A stretch of 64,000 nucleotides of DNA, taken from NCBI GenBank assembly GCA_017513195.1, contig JAFXGM010000024.1:62001-126000 (forward strand), read 5' to 3'. The notes beneath the pieces were generated by a model. It worked only from the letters and a program-made list of their open reading frames with translations. It searched no databases and had not been told where the DNA came from. Made by a program: the position numbers and the translations under genes. Of this stretch, positions 35,857 through 45,715 are shown one piece after another (position 1 is the first letter of the stretch; each line of letters begins with the position of its first letter). The DNA comes from Clostridia bacterium (GTDB lineage: Bacteria; Bacillota; Clostridia; Oscillospirales; Acutalibacteraceae).

Positions 35857-38493
35857 CGGTTTTCGAATGAGAAAACCGATTATTGATAAAACGGTTGTGC
35901 CAAGTGCGTAAAGTAAAACTGTCGATGCCTGTGGCATTGATAAAATGCCTGAAAAAGCGGCATACACAAAGTAAAGTGCTCCAAGTACTGCAAATATTGA
36001 ATAAAGTATTGTAAGCAAGCGGTTGGATTTATTGATGCCCGAGGCACAATTCACAATCTTTATAAAGTTAAGACCACTGCCGCGGAATATAGCAGGCGAA
36101 GAACAGATTTGCGTATCGGGAACAGCGTTTTTATACATATGAAGACCTGTGTTTGTCATTACTCTTACCGAGTCGTCATAAAGGCCAAAATAGTCGCACA
36201 GCATTGCTTCATTAACGTTAGGATCGCAATTTTCTACAAGTAGCAGTACACCAAGATCAGTAATTTTGTGAAGTTCTTTTTCAACTGCATAATCAACGTT
36301 ATATTGTACTATAATAAGCGCACAAGCGGTAGTTGACGTAGCAACGTACACAGGGAAATAACCCTGGCGTAAAATCTTTTTGTCAACCTCAAGACTAGGA
36401 ATATCTATTCCGTGAGCCTTCATAAGTGAACGGTTGCCTATAAATAAAGGTTCGTTGTCTACCCAGCCTGAAATACCGAGATTTTTTTCATATTTTACGG
36501 TATCGGAATCGGGAATAGAATAAGACGTGTTAGTGCCTGCAATTTCTTCAAATATAGGACGCAGCGGGCTACCGACAGCCGCGGTAAGCGAAGCCGCACG
36601 TAGTAAGATTTCGTCAATATTGTTATTTGACAGCACCTTCATATCGTGTAGTGTTATTGTTCCTTGAGGGAAAATATCATTGACGTTAATAACTGCGGCA
36701 TTCGCGTTTTCAATTTTTTCGGCGCCGTAAATACCGGCAATCATTGCGCCTTTATCATTAAGCTTTTTAGCTGCCGAAGTAAGAGGTAGGGTGTCAATTA
36801 AAAATGCGGTCGGAATTGCTGCAATACCGGTAATGCAGGTTGCGGCAAAAACCGCACTAAAAATATTGTTGTTGCCGTCTAAAAAGTATGCTATAATTCC
36901 GCAAATCAAAGCAAGACCTAAAGTTACGTAAAAAATTATTGGTGTTTTGCCCGACATGGTAGCGTGATAATCATAGTGTTTGCAAAAGTTTTCAACAAAA
37001 CCCGTCTTTTTGTGTGCGGCAATTAAAACATCACCATCAATTGAATTCTTTGCCATAGCAAAGGTGGTTGCAGAATCGTTTATAAGAGTAACAGCATTTT
37101 TAGGATTATCATTTGTAATTTTCTTAAGGCTGCTGTGTTTTGTTGATATAAATTTGAATTTGCATACTGTTCGAACAAAAAGAACAACGGCGCACAAGAA
37201 AATCATATGAAAGGCATCAGAATTTGTAAATGAAGCGGTAACACCAAGTGTTAAAGTAGATATTGCAAATAAAGCCGCCATAATATCGAATGTTGCACGT
37301 TTATTTAATAGATTTTTAAAGTCAGCGCACATATCAATATTAGCTGCAATTGATACAAATAAAAATGCCGAGCAGGTAACCATTGCATCTTTTGCATTTG
37401 CAAGTCTAAAATCGTGCAAAGAAGGTATAAAGAAAAGTGAAAGAGCAATAAGTGCAACTAAAGAAATAATTGCATCAATAAAGTATGAACGTTTTTTCTT
37501 GGCAAGCGATAAAAGCAACTGCTTTCCGCTTTTGGCGTCAGTATATTCTTCTTGTGGAGTAAATGCGTCAAAATCGGATTCTTCAAATTGAGGGGAAGAA
37601 TGGCTTGATATATCCTCCGGAATTTGCTCGCCAAGATCAATATGCTTTGTGACGCTACTAATCGTTATATGATCGGTGTTTCCTTTGTTATCTTTTATAG
37701 GAGTAAAACGTATTGTAGCTGTATTGGAAATCGGGTTTTCGTTGGTAATGCCAACCTCTTGTGTGTCAATGTCAGAAATATCGGGCACACTGATATCGGG
37801 CAGCTCTTTTGCCTTTTTTTCTTCAAAAAGACTTTCGTAAAGCTTGCGGTTTTCACGGGCTTCAGAATCATTAACCATTTGTTCAAAAGCGGGGGTAGGC
37901 GTAGTGGCATTTGAATTGTTTTTTTGTGGTGTTGATTCGTTCTTTGTAGTTGCTTCTTGGGTTGGTGTTTTCTCCTTCGGCTTTTTGCCTAAATCATCTA
38001 CTACAAAGTCAAGGCCATATTTTTTAGATAGGTTTTTCATGGCGGTTTCGCCATCGTTCATCAAAATTTCCGCAACGCTTTCAAGCTCGTAAAGCGGCTT
38101 TTGGTTTTCGGTTACGTCGTGACCTTGTTCGTCTATGGTATAACGCTTAACCTTTTCCATAAGAGTTTTGTTATCCTTTATTGTTGCGTCGGATACATCA
38201 ATGTGCTTTGGCTTAAGTTCTTTTTGCGGCTTGGGAGTTACGGTTTTTTTGATGGGTGTTTCTTTGATTTCTTCGTCCTTTTCATTTGAAACGTTCATTC
38301 GCTTTTTGAGCGAATCGAGCGCATTGGTTTGTTTAGGAGTCTCGTTATCACCGAAAACCCAAAGGCCTGAAACCTCTTCGGGTGTCATAGCGTGAGGTGC
38401 TAGATTTTTATCACCCGATATTTTTATAGGCTCATCGTCGGTATTTATAATAAATCCGTTGTTTTCATCTTTTCGTTTTGAGAAAAATCCCAT
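35854..38493 (-). CDS. degenerate P-type-ATPase-like membrane protein
   Basis: 879 residues. The first 340 residues are acidic, proline-rich and probably disordered. Then come at least six membrane helices (near 343-365, 375-395, 405-425, 430-450, 535-560 and 565-590). The following cytoplasmic part (about 600-810) lines up by eye with HMA-type P-type ATPases, but the phosphorylation site DKTGT is replaced by VNDIFPQGT, the TGD motif by VENCDPN and the CPC-type motif by GIAAIPTAF. A final pair of membrane segments ends the protein. So it should bind no phosphate and not pump ions; a structural or regulatory role is likely. It lies between rlmB and metG. Confidence 0.7.
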   Translation of the reverse strand: MGFFSKRKDENNGFIINTDDEPIKISGDKNLAPHAMTPEEVSGLWVFGDNETPKQTNALDSLKKRMNVSNEKDEEIKETPIKKTVTPKPQKELKPKHIDVSDATIKDNKTLMEKVKRYTIDEQGHDVTENQKPLYELESVAEILMNDGETAMKNLSKKYGLDFVVDDLGKKPKEKTPTQEATTKNESTPQKNNSNATTPTPAFEQMVNDSEARENRKLYESLFEEKKAKELPDISVPDISDIDTQEVGITNENPISNTATIRFTPIKDNKGNTDHITISSVTKHIDLGEQIPEDISSHSSPQFEESDFDAFTPQEEYTDAKSGKQLLLSLAKKKRSYFIDAIISLVALIALSLFFIPSLHDFRLANAKDAMVTCSAFLFVSIAANIDMCADFKNLLNKRATFDIMAALFAISTLTLGVTASFTNSDAFHMIFLCAVVLFVRTVCKFKFISTKHSSLKKITNDNPKNAVTLINDSATTFAMAKNSIDGDVLIAAHKKTGFVENFCKHYDYHATMSGKTPIIFYVTLGLALICGIIAYFLDGNNNIFSAVFAATCITGIAAIPTAFLIDTLPLTSAAKKLNDKGAMIAGIYGAEKIENANAAVINVNDIFPQGTITLHDMKVLSNNNIDEILLRAASLTAAVGSPLRPIFEEIAGTNTSYSIPDSDTVKYEKNLGISGWVDNEPLFIGNRSLMKAHGIDIPSLEVDKKILRQGYFPVYVATSTTACALIIVQYNVDYAVEKELHKITDLGVLLLVENCDPNVNEAMLCDYFGLYDDSVRVMTNTGLHMYKNAVPDTQICSSPAIFRGSGLNFIKIVNCASGINKSNRLLTILYSIFAVLGALYFVYAAFSGILSMPQASTVLLYALGTTVLSIIGFLIRKP

Positions 38494-38512
38494 AATTATT
38501 TTCCCACCATTT

Positions 38513-39283
38513 TTATTTTAAATTTCTCTTTCTTACTACTTCGTACATTAGTACACCGGCGGCTACAGATGCGTTAAGTGAATTAATTTTGCCGCACATA
38601 GGAAGACTGATAATGCCGTCACATTTTTTGGCAACCAAAGTGCCAATGCCTTTACCCTCGTTGCCGATAACTATTGCACAAGGCATATCATAATCGGTGT
38701 TGGTATAGGCGGCACCATCCATATCGGCGCCAAACACCCAAATGCCTTTTTCTTTAAGCTCGTCAATAGTGTTTGATATGTTGGTAACGCGCGCAACCTT
38801 CATGTATGCCAAGGCGCCTGCCGACGTTTTTTCAACAGTAGCGTTAAGCGAGGCCGAACGACGTTTTGGAATGATTATGCCGTGTACACCGCAAGCCTCG
38901 GCTGTACGGATAATAGCGCCAAGGTTGTGAGGGTCCTCGATTTCATCACAAATTACAATAAAAGGATTTTCACTTCGCTCCTCGGCGGTTTTTAGTATCT
39001 CTTCTACCGTAGAATATTCCTGACTGGCTATCATTACGGCAACGCCTTGATGATTACCACCATTACAGTAATAGTCAAGCTTTTGAGGGCTGATTTCTTT
39101 GATAAGTATGCCGCGTGCGGCGCATTTTGCACGAATTGCTGTAACCGAGCCGCCCGTTACACCGTGTGCGATGAGCAGTCTGTCAATTTCGCGGCCAGAA
39201 CGCAGAGCCTCCATAACGGGATTTCTGCCATATATGATATTACCTTGCTTTGAGTCAAGATTTTCCCTATTGCCAAATTCCAT
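38513..39283 (-). CDS. rlmB: 23S rRNA guanosine-2'-O-methyltransferase, SpoU family
   Basis: 256 residues. Start at ATG 39283 with AGGTGATTAT before it. IIYGRNPVMEAL begins the substrate-binding domain, and the SPOUT knot motifs are visible: EIEDPHNLGAIIRTAEACGVHG, VIGNEGKGI and MCGKINSLNASVAAGVLMYE. It methylates G2251-type sites of 23S rRNA using S-adenosylmethionine; the exact target could be RlmB or a close TrmH-like enzyme. It overlaps the enolase upstream region on the other strand. Confidence 0.93.
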   Translation of the reverse strand: MEFGNRENLDSKQGNIIYGRNPVMEALRSGREIDRLLIAHGVTGGSVTAIRAKCAARGILIKEISPQKLDYYCNGGNHQGVAVMIASQEYSTVEEILKTAEERSENPFIVICDEIEDPHNLGAIIRTAEACGVHGIIIPKRRSASLNATVEKTSAGALAYMKVARVTNISNTIDELKEKGIWVFGADMDGAAYTNTDYDMPCAIVIGNEGKGIGTLVAKKCDGIISLPMCGKINSLNASVAAGVLMYEVVRKRNLK

Positions 39284-39335
39284 ATAATCACCTATTATAT
39301 AATAATACATAGTAATTATAACATACATAAAATAA

Positions 39336-40601
<1,266 letters not shown>

Positions 40602-40615
40602 GAAATAAGTATTTA

Positions 40616-40644
40616 TTGACATTTTGTTCACTTTACTGTAAAAT
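40616..40644 (+). promoter_or_regulatory. sigma-A promoter before the GtrA gene
   Basis: TTGACA (40616-40621) and TAAAAT (40639-40644) with a 17-base spacer, a near-consensus promoter 65 bases before the gtrA-like start. Confidence 0.75.
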
Positions 40645-40656
40645 AGATAAGCAGTA

Positions 40657-40692
40657 GGGGCTGCAACCAATTTTGGTTTGCAGTCCTTTTTT
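40657..40692 (+). terminator. terminator-like hairpin in the leader of the GtrA gene
   Basis: GGGCTGCAACCAA pairs with TTGGTTTGCAGTCC, followed by TTTTTT. It begins only about ten bases after the predicted transcription start, so it acts as an attenuator or yields a very short RNA. Confidence 0.55.
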
Positions 40693-40708
40693 ACGGAAAT
40701 TTTACGGA

Positions 40709-41143
40709 GTGATTGTAATTAGTATTTTTACAAACCGATTAGTTGATATTTTTAAAAAGCATCGTGAAATTATTATGTACGTAATTTGCGGTGCGGCCAC
40801 AACGCTTGTAAGCATAGTAACATATTATTTGTTTGCAAAGTTTCTTTTTGATACAAGCAATGCGCTTGAGCTACAAATCAACAATATTTTGTCATGGGTT
40901 GTAAGTGTTTTGTTTGCTTATATTACAAATAAAATATTTGTTTTTCAAAGCAAAGGCTCGCCTAAAGCAGAGATTATAAAATTTTATCTTGCGAGGATAG
41001 CAACGCTTGTAATTGATATGGCATTAATGTATTTACTGGTAACGCTTTGTTCGTTTGATGATATGCTTTCAAAATGTGTTGTGCAAATTGTTGTTATAAT
41101 ACTTAATTATATATTCGGCAAATTAGTGTTTGCAAAGAATTAA
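40709..41143 (+). CDS. GtrA family membrane protein
   Basis: 144 residues if it starts at GTG 40709; the ribosome site is weak (GGAAA, nine bases away) and other starts are poorer. Four membrane helices are visible (about 20-42, 50-70, 85-105 and 112-135) with the GtrA-type YVICGAATTLVSIVTYYL and LSWVVSVLFAYITNKIFVF. GtrA-like proteins move lipid-linked sugars across the membrane for cell-surface glycosylation. That fits the glycosyltransferase block a few kilobases downstream, though FAD oxidoreductase is between. Confidence 0.8.
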   Translation: MIVISIFTNRLVDIFKKHREIIMYVICGAATTLVSIVTYYLFAKFLFDTSNALELQINNILSWVVSVLFAYITNKIFVFQSKGSPKAEIIKFYLARIATLVIDMALMYLLVTLCSFDDMLSKCVVQIVVIILNYIFGKLVFAKN

Positions 41144-41160
41144 ATTTCAGGAGCGATTTT

Positions 41161-42534
41161 ATGAAAAAGTTTGATACTGTGATAATAGGCGGAGGTATAG
41201 GCGGTCTTATGGCGGCTTATCGCTTGCGTCAAAATAATCCGGAGATGGCAATTGCTATAACCGAGCGCGGCAATGAGCTTGAAAAGCGTGTTTGCCCGGC
41301 AAGTAAAAACAACGGTTGTATTCACTGTAAAATTTGCAGTATTACAAGCGGTTATGCAGGCGCGGGTGCGTTTAGTGACGGTAAGTTTAACCTGGGTACT
41401 GCTTATGGCGGCACCTTGGGCGAAGAGCTTGGCGATGACACTGCCAATCTTTATATAGATGAGGTTGACAAAATTCTTAACGAATACTGCACTTCGGGTG
41501 TTCCAAAGGTATTTAAATCTAATGATGAATTACGTCTAAAATGCATACAAAACAACCTTCGTTTACTTGATATGAACGTAAAGCACCTTGGTACAGATAA
41601 CAACTACATAACAATGCAAAATCTAATAGCGGCTATACGTGCATCGGGAAGTGAGCTATATAGCTTTTATGATTGCATCGACATTAAAAAACAAGACGGA
41701 AATTACGTGTTAAACTATGCTAACGGTGAAGTTTTTGAGACTAAAAATATTATAATTGCAACGGGCCGTTCGGGCGCTAATTTTGTGTCAGAGTTTTGTA
41801 AATCAAATGGTGTAAAAATGCGTTCTAATCATATAGATATTGGTGTGCGCGTTGAAATGAAGGATATTATTTGGCGTGAATTTTCTTCTAAAATTTACGA
41901 GCCAAAAATTCTTTACAAAACCAAGACCTTTGAAGACAGATGTCGTATGTTCTGCTTTAACCAAGGTGGTCTTGTATCGGCTGAAAATAATCATGGCATA
42001 ATTACGGCAAACGGTCATTCTTATGCTCAGGCAGATAAAAAGACCGACAACTGCAACTTTGCAATTCTTTCAAGCATTCGCTTTACCGAGCCGTTTAATC
42101 AGCCTACCGAGTATGCTGAAAATATTTCTCGCCTTGCTAATATGATAGGTAAGGGCAACGTGCTTGTGCAGCGCTTTGGTGATCTTATTCGTGGACGCCG
42201 TACAAACGACCATAGACTTTCACAAAACACGGTAATACCTACACTTAAGGCAACAGCGGGTGATATTTCACTTGTGCTTCCACACCGTATACTTACAAAT
42301 ATTATTGAAACTATTTATGCGCTTGATAAGGTAGCACCTGGTACCGCAAATGATGATACCTTGCTTTACGGCTGCGAAAGTAAGTATTACTCTATTAGAC
42401 CTGAATTTATGAATAAAAAGTTTGAGCTTATCGATAACGTTTATATTATTGGTGACGGCAGTGGCATCTGCCGTGGGCTTTCACAATCGGGAGCTATGGG
42501 CATTTACGTTGCTGACTGTATAACGGGAAAATAA
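41161..42534 (+). CDS. NAD(P)/FAD-dependent oxidoreductase
   Basis: 457 residues. VIIGGGIGGLMAAYRL (about 6-21) is the FAD Rossmann motif. NNGCIHCKICSITSGYAGAGAFSDGKF (about 50-76) has three cysteines and is characteristic of a conserved clostridial group (COG2509-like). The GDGSGICRGLSQSGAMG segment at the C-terminus closes the FAD site. The substrate and electron acceptor are unknown. It lies 17 bases after gtrA and shares a transcript with it; a strong terminator follows. Confidence 0.85.
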   Translation: MKKFDTVIIGGGIGGLMAAYRLRQNNPEMAIAITERGNELEKRVCPASKNNGCIHCKICSITSGYAGAGAFSDGKFNLGTAYGGTLGEELGDDTANLYIDEVDKILNEYCTSGVPKVFKSNDELRLKCIQNNLRLLDMNVKHLGTDNNYITMQNLIAAIRASGSELYSFYDCIDIKKQDGNYVLNYANGEVFETKNIIIATGRSGANFVSEFCKSNGVKMRSNHIDIGVRVEMKDIIWREFSSKIYEPKILYKTKTFEDRCRMFCFNQGGLVSAENNHGIITANGHSYAQADKKTDNCNFAILSSIRFTEPFNQPTEYAENISRLANMIGKGNVLVQRFGDLIRGRRTNDHRLSQNTVIPTLKATAGDISLVLPHRILTNIIETIYALDKVAPGTANDDTLLYGCESKYYSIRPEFMNKKFELIDNVYIIGDGSGICRGLSQSGAMGIYVADCITGK

Positions 42535-42538
42535 AAAG

Positions 42539-42577
42539 GAAAAGTTGGTTGTTTTGTGCAGTCAACTTTTTTTTGAC
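42539..42577 (+). terminator. intrinsic terminator
   Basis: AAAGTTG pairs with CAACTTT (stem extended with two mismatches), followed by eight T, just after the oxidoreductase stop. Confidence 0.75.
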
Positions 42578-42601
42578 TTTATAGAGAATATGTGATACAA
42601 T
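42573..42601 (+). promoter_or_regulatory. promoter of the glycosyltransferase block
   Basis: TTGACT (42573-42578) and TACAAT (42596-42601) with a 17-base spacer; the -35 box overlaps the end of the previous terminator's T run, and the ATG is 30 bases on. Confidence 0.6.
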
Positions 42602-42630
42602 TAAATAAATATATGTAAAGCTGGTGTACT

Positions 42631-44856
42631 ATGAATTCTTTTTGTGATGTAATAATACCAATATATAATGCTTATGATGCGACAGTTGAGTGCATAGAAT
42701 CTGTTATTAAGAACACAAATTTTACAAAGGATAGGCTTATACTAGTAAACGATTGTAGTCCAGATGAGAGGATAAGTGTGCATATCAATTCTATTAAAGC
42801 ACAGTACCCAAAGCTCAATATCGTTGTAATTGAAAACGAGAAGAATAAAGGTTTTGTTGGTACCGTTAATGTAGGTATGCGTTATTCTAAAAATGATGTG
42901 CTGCTTCTTAACAGTGATACCGTCGTAGGAAAAAACTGGCTTGACAAAATAAAAAACTGTGCCTATAGTCAGCCCAAAGTGGGCACTGTTACAGCAATGT
43001 CAAACAATGCTACGCTTGTATCGGTTCCACAGGGTCTTATGCGTAATGAAGTGCCTAATGACATAACGATTGATGAATATAATGATATATTGTCTGAATG
43101 TTCGTATCGTGATTATCCAGCACTGCCTACAGCTCATGGATTCTGTCTTTATATAAGACGTGAGGCGCTTGATACTATTGGATTGTTTGACGAGGAAAGT
43201 TTTGGCAGAGGATATGGCGAGGAAAATGATTTTTCATATCGCTGCATGGATTACGGATTTAAAAATCTTATGTGTGATGATGTTATTGTATATCATCTTG
43301 AGAGTCAATCTTTTTCTGAAGAACGAGAAAAAGTGCTTGAAAGTCATTTGAAAATAATCGAAGAAAGATATCCCGACTATTTTAAAAATATTGATAATTG
43401 GTGTAAAGCATTTCCTATAGATTATATCTGTAAAAACATAAATTATAACTTGAATTTAAGAAAAAAGAAAAATGTTTTGATAGTAATTCACGAATGGGAT
43501 AATGTTATTGGTGGTACCACTATTCATGTTAAGGATATTGTTTCATCTTTATCGGAATTTTTTAATTTTCACGTTCTTTTCCCAAATGGCGAGGGATATG
43601 TTGTAGAATCATATTTTGGCAAAGAAATTCTTAGAATTACTATGCCGTTTAAAATGGGTATTACAGCAAAATACAACAGATTTAATAGTGAATATGGCAA
43701 AATGATAGACCATATTGTTCGTGCCTATGCGATTGATGCTGTGCACATACACCATATGTCCGGGCATTTTTTTGATATTGCCGATGTAACCACAAAGTAT
43801 AATATTAATTCTGTTATTACATTGCACGATTTTTATTCTTTGTGCCCGTCTGTTAATATGCTTTATTGTAATGAGAAGTATTGCGGGGATATGACCGAAA
43901 AAAATTGTGCCGAATGCTTGATAAAATGTAACCGAGCATCAAACAATATAATTCCCGAATGGCAGTCTGAATGGAATAAATTTTTAAGAAAATTCAGTAA
44001 GATTATAGTGCCTTCTGAGGATACTAAAGCGAAACTTGCCAAAACTTTTAATGATGTTGAAATAACCGTAATTGAACATGGGGTAGAAAATTCAAAGGCA
44101 GATATTGTACCAGCGATTGATGGAAAGCTTCGCGTTGCTTTTATAGGTGTTATGTGCAGACATAAGGGCTCTGATATAATAAGAGATCTTATCAAAACTT
44201 GTAAAAAGGTTGAATTTCACACCTTTGGCAAAAGTGAGTTTTCAGATCTTAAAAAGAATAAATCTAACTACATATTCCATGGCCCATATAAAAGAGAAGA
44301 ACTTAGTAAACTGCTTTGGAAAAACAGGATAAATATTATCTGTTTTATGCAAATTTGGCCCGAAACATATTCATATACTGTAAACGAAGCGGTGTCTGCG
44401 GGGGTTCCAGTCTTATCTTTAGACATTGGTGCCGGAGCAGAAAGAGTAAAAAAATATAATCTTGGCTGGGTATTGCCGCGAGATTCAACTCCGGAAGAAA
44501 TAGCGGACAAGTTAATTCAAATTAATAAAAATGTTAGCGAATATAATACGGCAGTTGAAAATGTAAAAAAATATGTTTTTAAGTCTGTTGCAGAAATGGC
44601 AGAGGAATATAAGAATATATATGACGATCCCAACAATGCTGTACGTGTGGTTGATTGTGACGCGTTGAAATATCTTATAAAAGAAGAGAAAGATTTATAT
44701 TCAAGCGGTTATGTTAGCAGTAATGCGGTATATGTACTAAACGAAATAATGAATTCTACAAAATGGAAGCTCATAAGTATGTTGAAAGTACCGCGTTTTA
44801 TATCTCGTCCCGCAAAAGTTATTTTAAGACTAATTAAAAAGTTGGTAAAGAGGTAA
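42631..44856 (+). CDS. fused GT2-GT4 glycosyltransferase
   Basis: 741 residues. The N-terminal part (about 5-250) is GT2: VIIPIYNAYDATVECIESV, LVNDCSP, NKGFVGTVNVGM, LLNSDTVV. The C-terminal part (about 285-700) is GT4-like: VIHEWDNVIGGTTIHVKDIV, VHIHHMSGHFFD, VAFIGVMCRHKGSDII and EAVSAGVPVLSLDIG. Both halves look intact, so one protein should make two linkages, as in several rhamnan and teichoic-type systems. No membrane segment; it acts at the inner face of the membrane. A GT2 gene starts four bases later. Confidence 0.9.
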   Translation: MNSFCDVIIPIYNAYDATVECIESVIKNTNFTKDRLILVNDCSPDERISVHINSIKAQYPKLNIVVIENEKNKGFVGTVNVGMRYSKNDVLLLNSDTVVGKNWLDKIKNCAYSQPKVGTVTAMSNNATLVSVPQGLMRNEVPNDITIDEYNDILSECSYRDYPALPTAHGFCLYIRREALDTIGLFDEESFGRGYGEENDFSYRCMDYGFKNLMCDDVIVYHLESQSFSEEREKVLESHLKIIEERYPDYFKNIDNWCKAFPIDYICKNINYNLNLRKKKNVLIVIHEWDNVIGGTTIHVKDIVSSLSEFFNFHVLFPNGEGYVVESYFGKEILRITMPFKMGITAKYNRFNSEYGKMIDHIVRAYAIDAVHIHHMSGHFFDIADVTTKYNINSVITLHDFYSLCPSVNMLYCNEKYCGDMTEKNCAECLIKCNRASNNIIPEWQSEWNKFLRKFSKIIVPSEDTKAKLAKTFNDVEITVIEHGVENSKADIVPAIDGKLRVAFIGVMCRHKGSDIIRDLIKTCKKVEFHTFGKSEFSDLKKNKSNYIFHGPYKREELSKLLWKNRINIICFMQIWPETYSYTVNEAVSAGVPVLSLDIGAGAERVKKYNLGWVLPRDSTPEEIADKLIQINKNVSEYNTAVENVKKYVFKSVAEMAEEYKNIYDDPNNAVRVVDCDALKYLIKEEKDLYSSGYVSSNAVYVLNEIMNSTKWKLISMLKVPRFISRPAKVILRLIKKLVKR

Positions 44857-44860
44857 CAAA

Positions 44861-45715
44861 ATGAAATTAGCAGGGGTTGTTGTTCTATATAATCCGGACA
44901 TTAATGTAGAGGATAATATAAGGTCTTATCTTGATTCAGTTGATGTTGTTTACGCGGTTGATAATTCACCTAGTGATAATAGTGAACGATTTTCAAATGA
45001 TAAAATAGTATATATATCCAATGGTGAAAACAGGGGAATAGCATATGCTCTTAATGCAGGCGCGCGTAAGGCTATTGCAGATGGATATGACTGGTTGCTC
45101 ACGATGGATCAAGATAGCAGTTTTAGTGATGATGGAATCGAAAAAATGAAAGAATTCATCATTGATTGCAGGGAAAATAAAAACGAATACAATTATCAAA
45201 AAATAGGTCTTATTACGCCTTTTCATCGAACAATTTTCAACGAAAACGAAAATCCCCAAGGTATAGATAGTCCTGCGGTTGTAATGACATCGGGTAATAT
45301 AATCAATCTTAAAGCGTATAAAGAGATTGGCGGTTTTAAAGACTGGATGTTTATTGATGCTGTTGATTTTGATTATTGTCTTAATTTGCGTGATCATGGA
45401 TATGATATTTGGCGACTTACTTATATTGAACTAAAACATAATTTGGGTAATGTAGTATTTAAAAATATAGGCAAAAAACATATGTATAGTTTAAATCATA
45501 GCGCTATGCGCAGGTATTACATAGTAAGAAATCGACACTATTTTTATGATATGTACCATGAGCGTTGGCCAGATTTTTGTAATGCTGAAAAGGCTAGAAC
45601 GTCTCGTGAAGCAGCAAAGATTTTTTTGTGTGAAAAACAAAAATATAAAAAACTTTTTGCTATGCTTAAAGGTTACATTGATTATAAGAGAGGCGTAAAA
45701 GGTGCAAAAAAATAA
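44861..45715 (+). CDS. GT2 family glycosyltransferase (rhamnosyltransferase-like)
   Basis: 284 residues. VVVLYNPDINVEDNI, AVDNSP, ENRGIAYALNAG and LLTMDQDSSF show the GT-A fold with a DQDS metal motif, found in rhamnosyltransferases such as RfbF/RfbG. The rest is a helical acceptor region with an aromatic patch (RRYYIVRNRHYFYDMYHERWP). Likely adds rhamnose or a similar sugar to a surface glycan; rfbA elsewhere in the window fits with dTDP-sugar supply. It overlaps the following membrane protein by 14 bases. Confidence 0.88.
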   Translation: MKLAGVVVLYNPDINVEDNIRSYLDSVDVVYAVDNSPSDNSERFSNDKIVYISNGENRGIAYALNAGARKAIADGYDWLLTMDQDSSFSDDGIEKMKEFIIDCRENKNEYNYQKIGLITPFHRTIFNENENPQGIDSPAVVMTSGNIINLKAYKEIGGFKDWMFIDAVDFDYCLNLRDHGYDIWRLTYIELKHNLGNVVFKNIGKKHMYSLNHSAMRRYYIVRNRHYFYDMYHERWPDFCNAEKARTSREAAKIFLCEKQKYKKLFAMLKGYIDYKRGVKGAKK

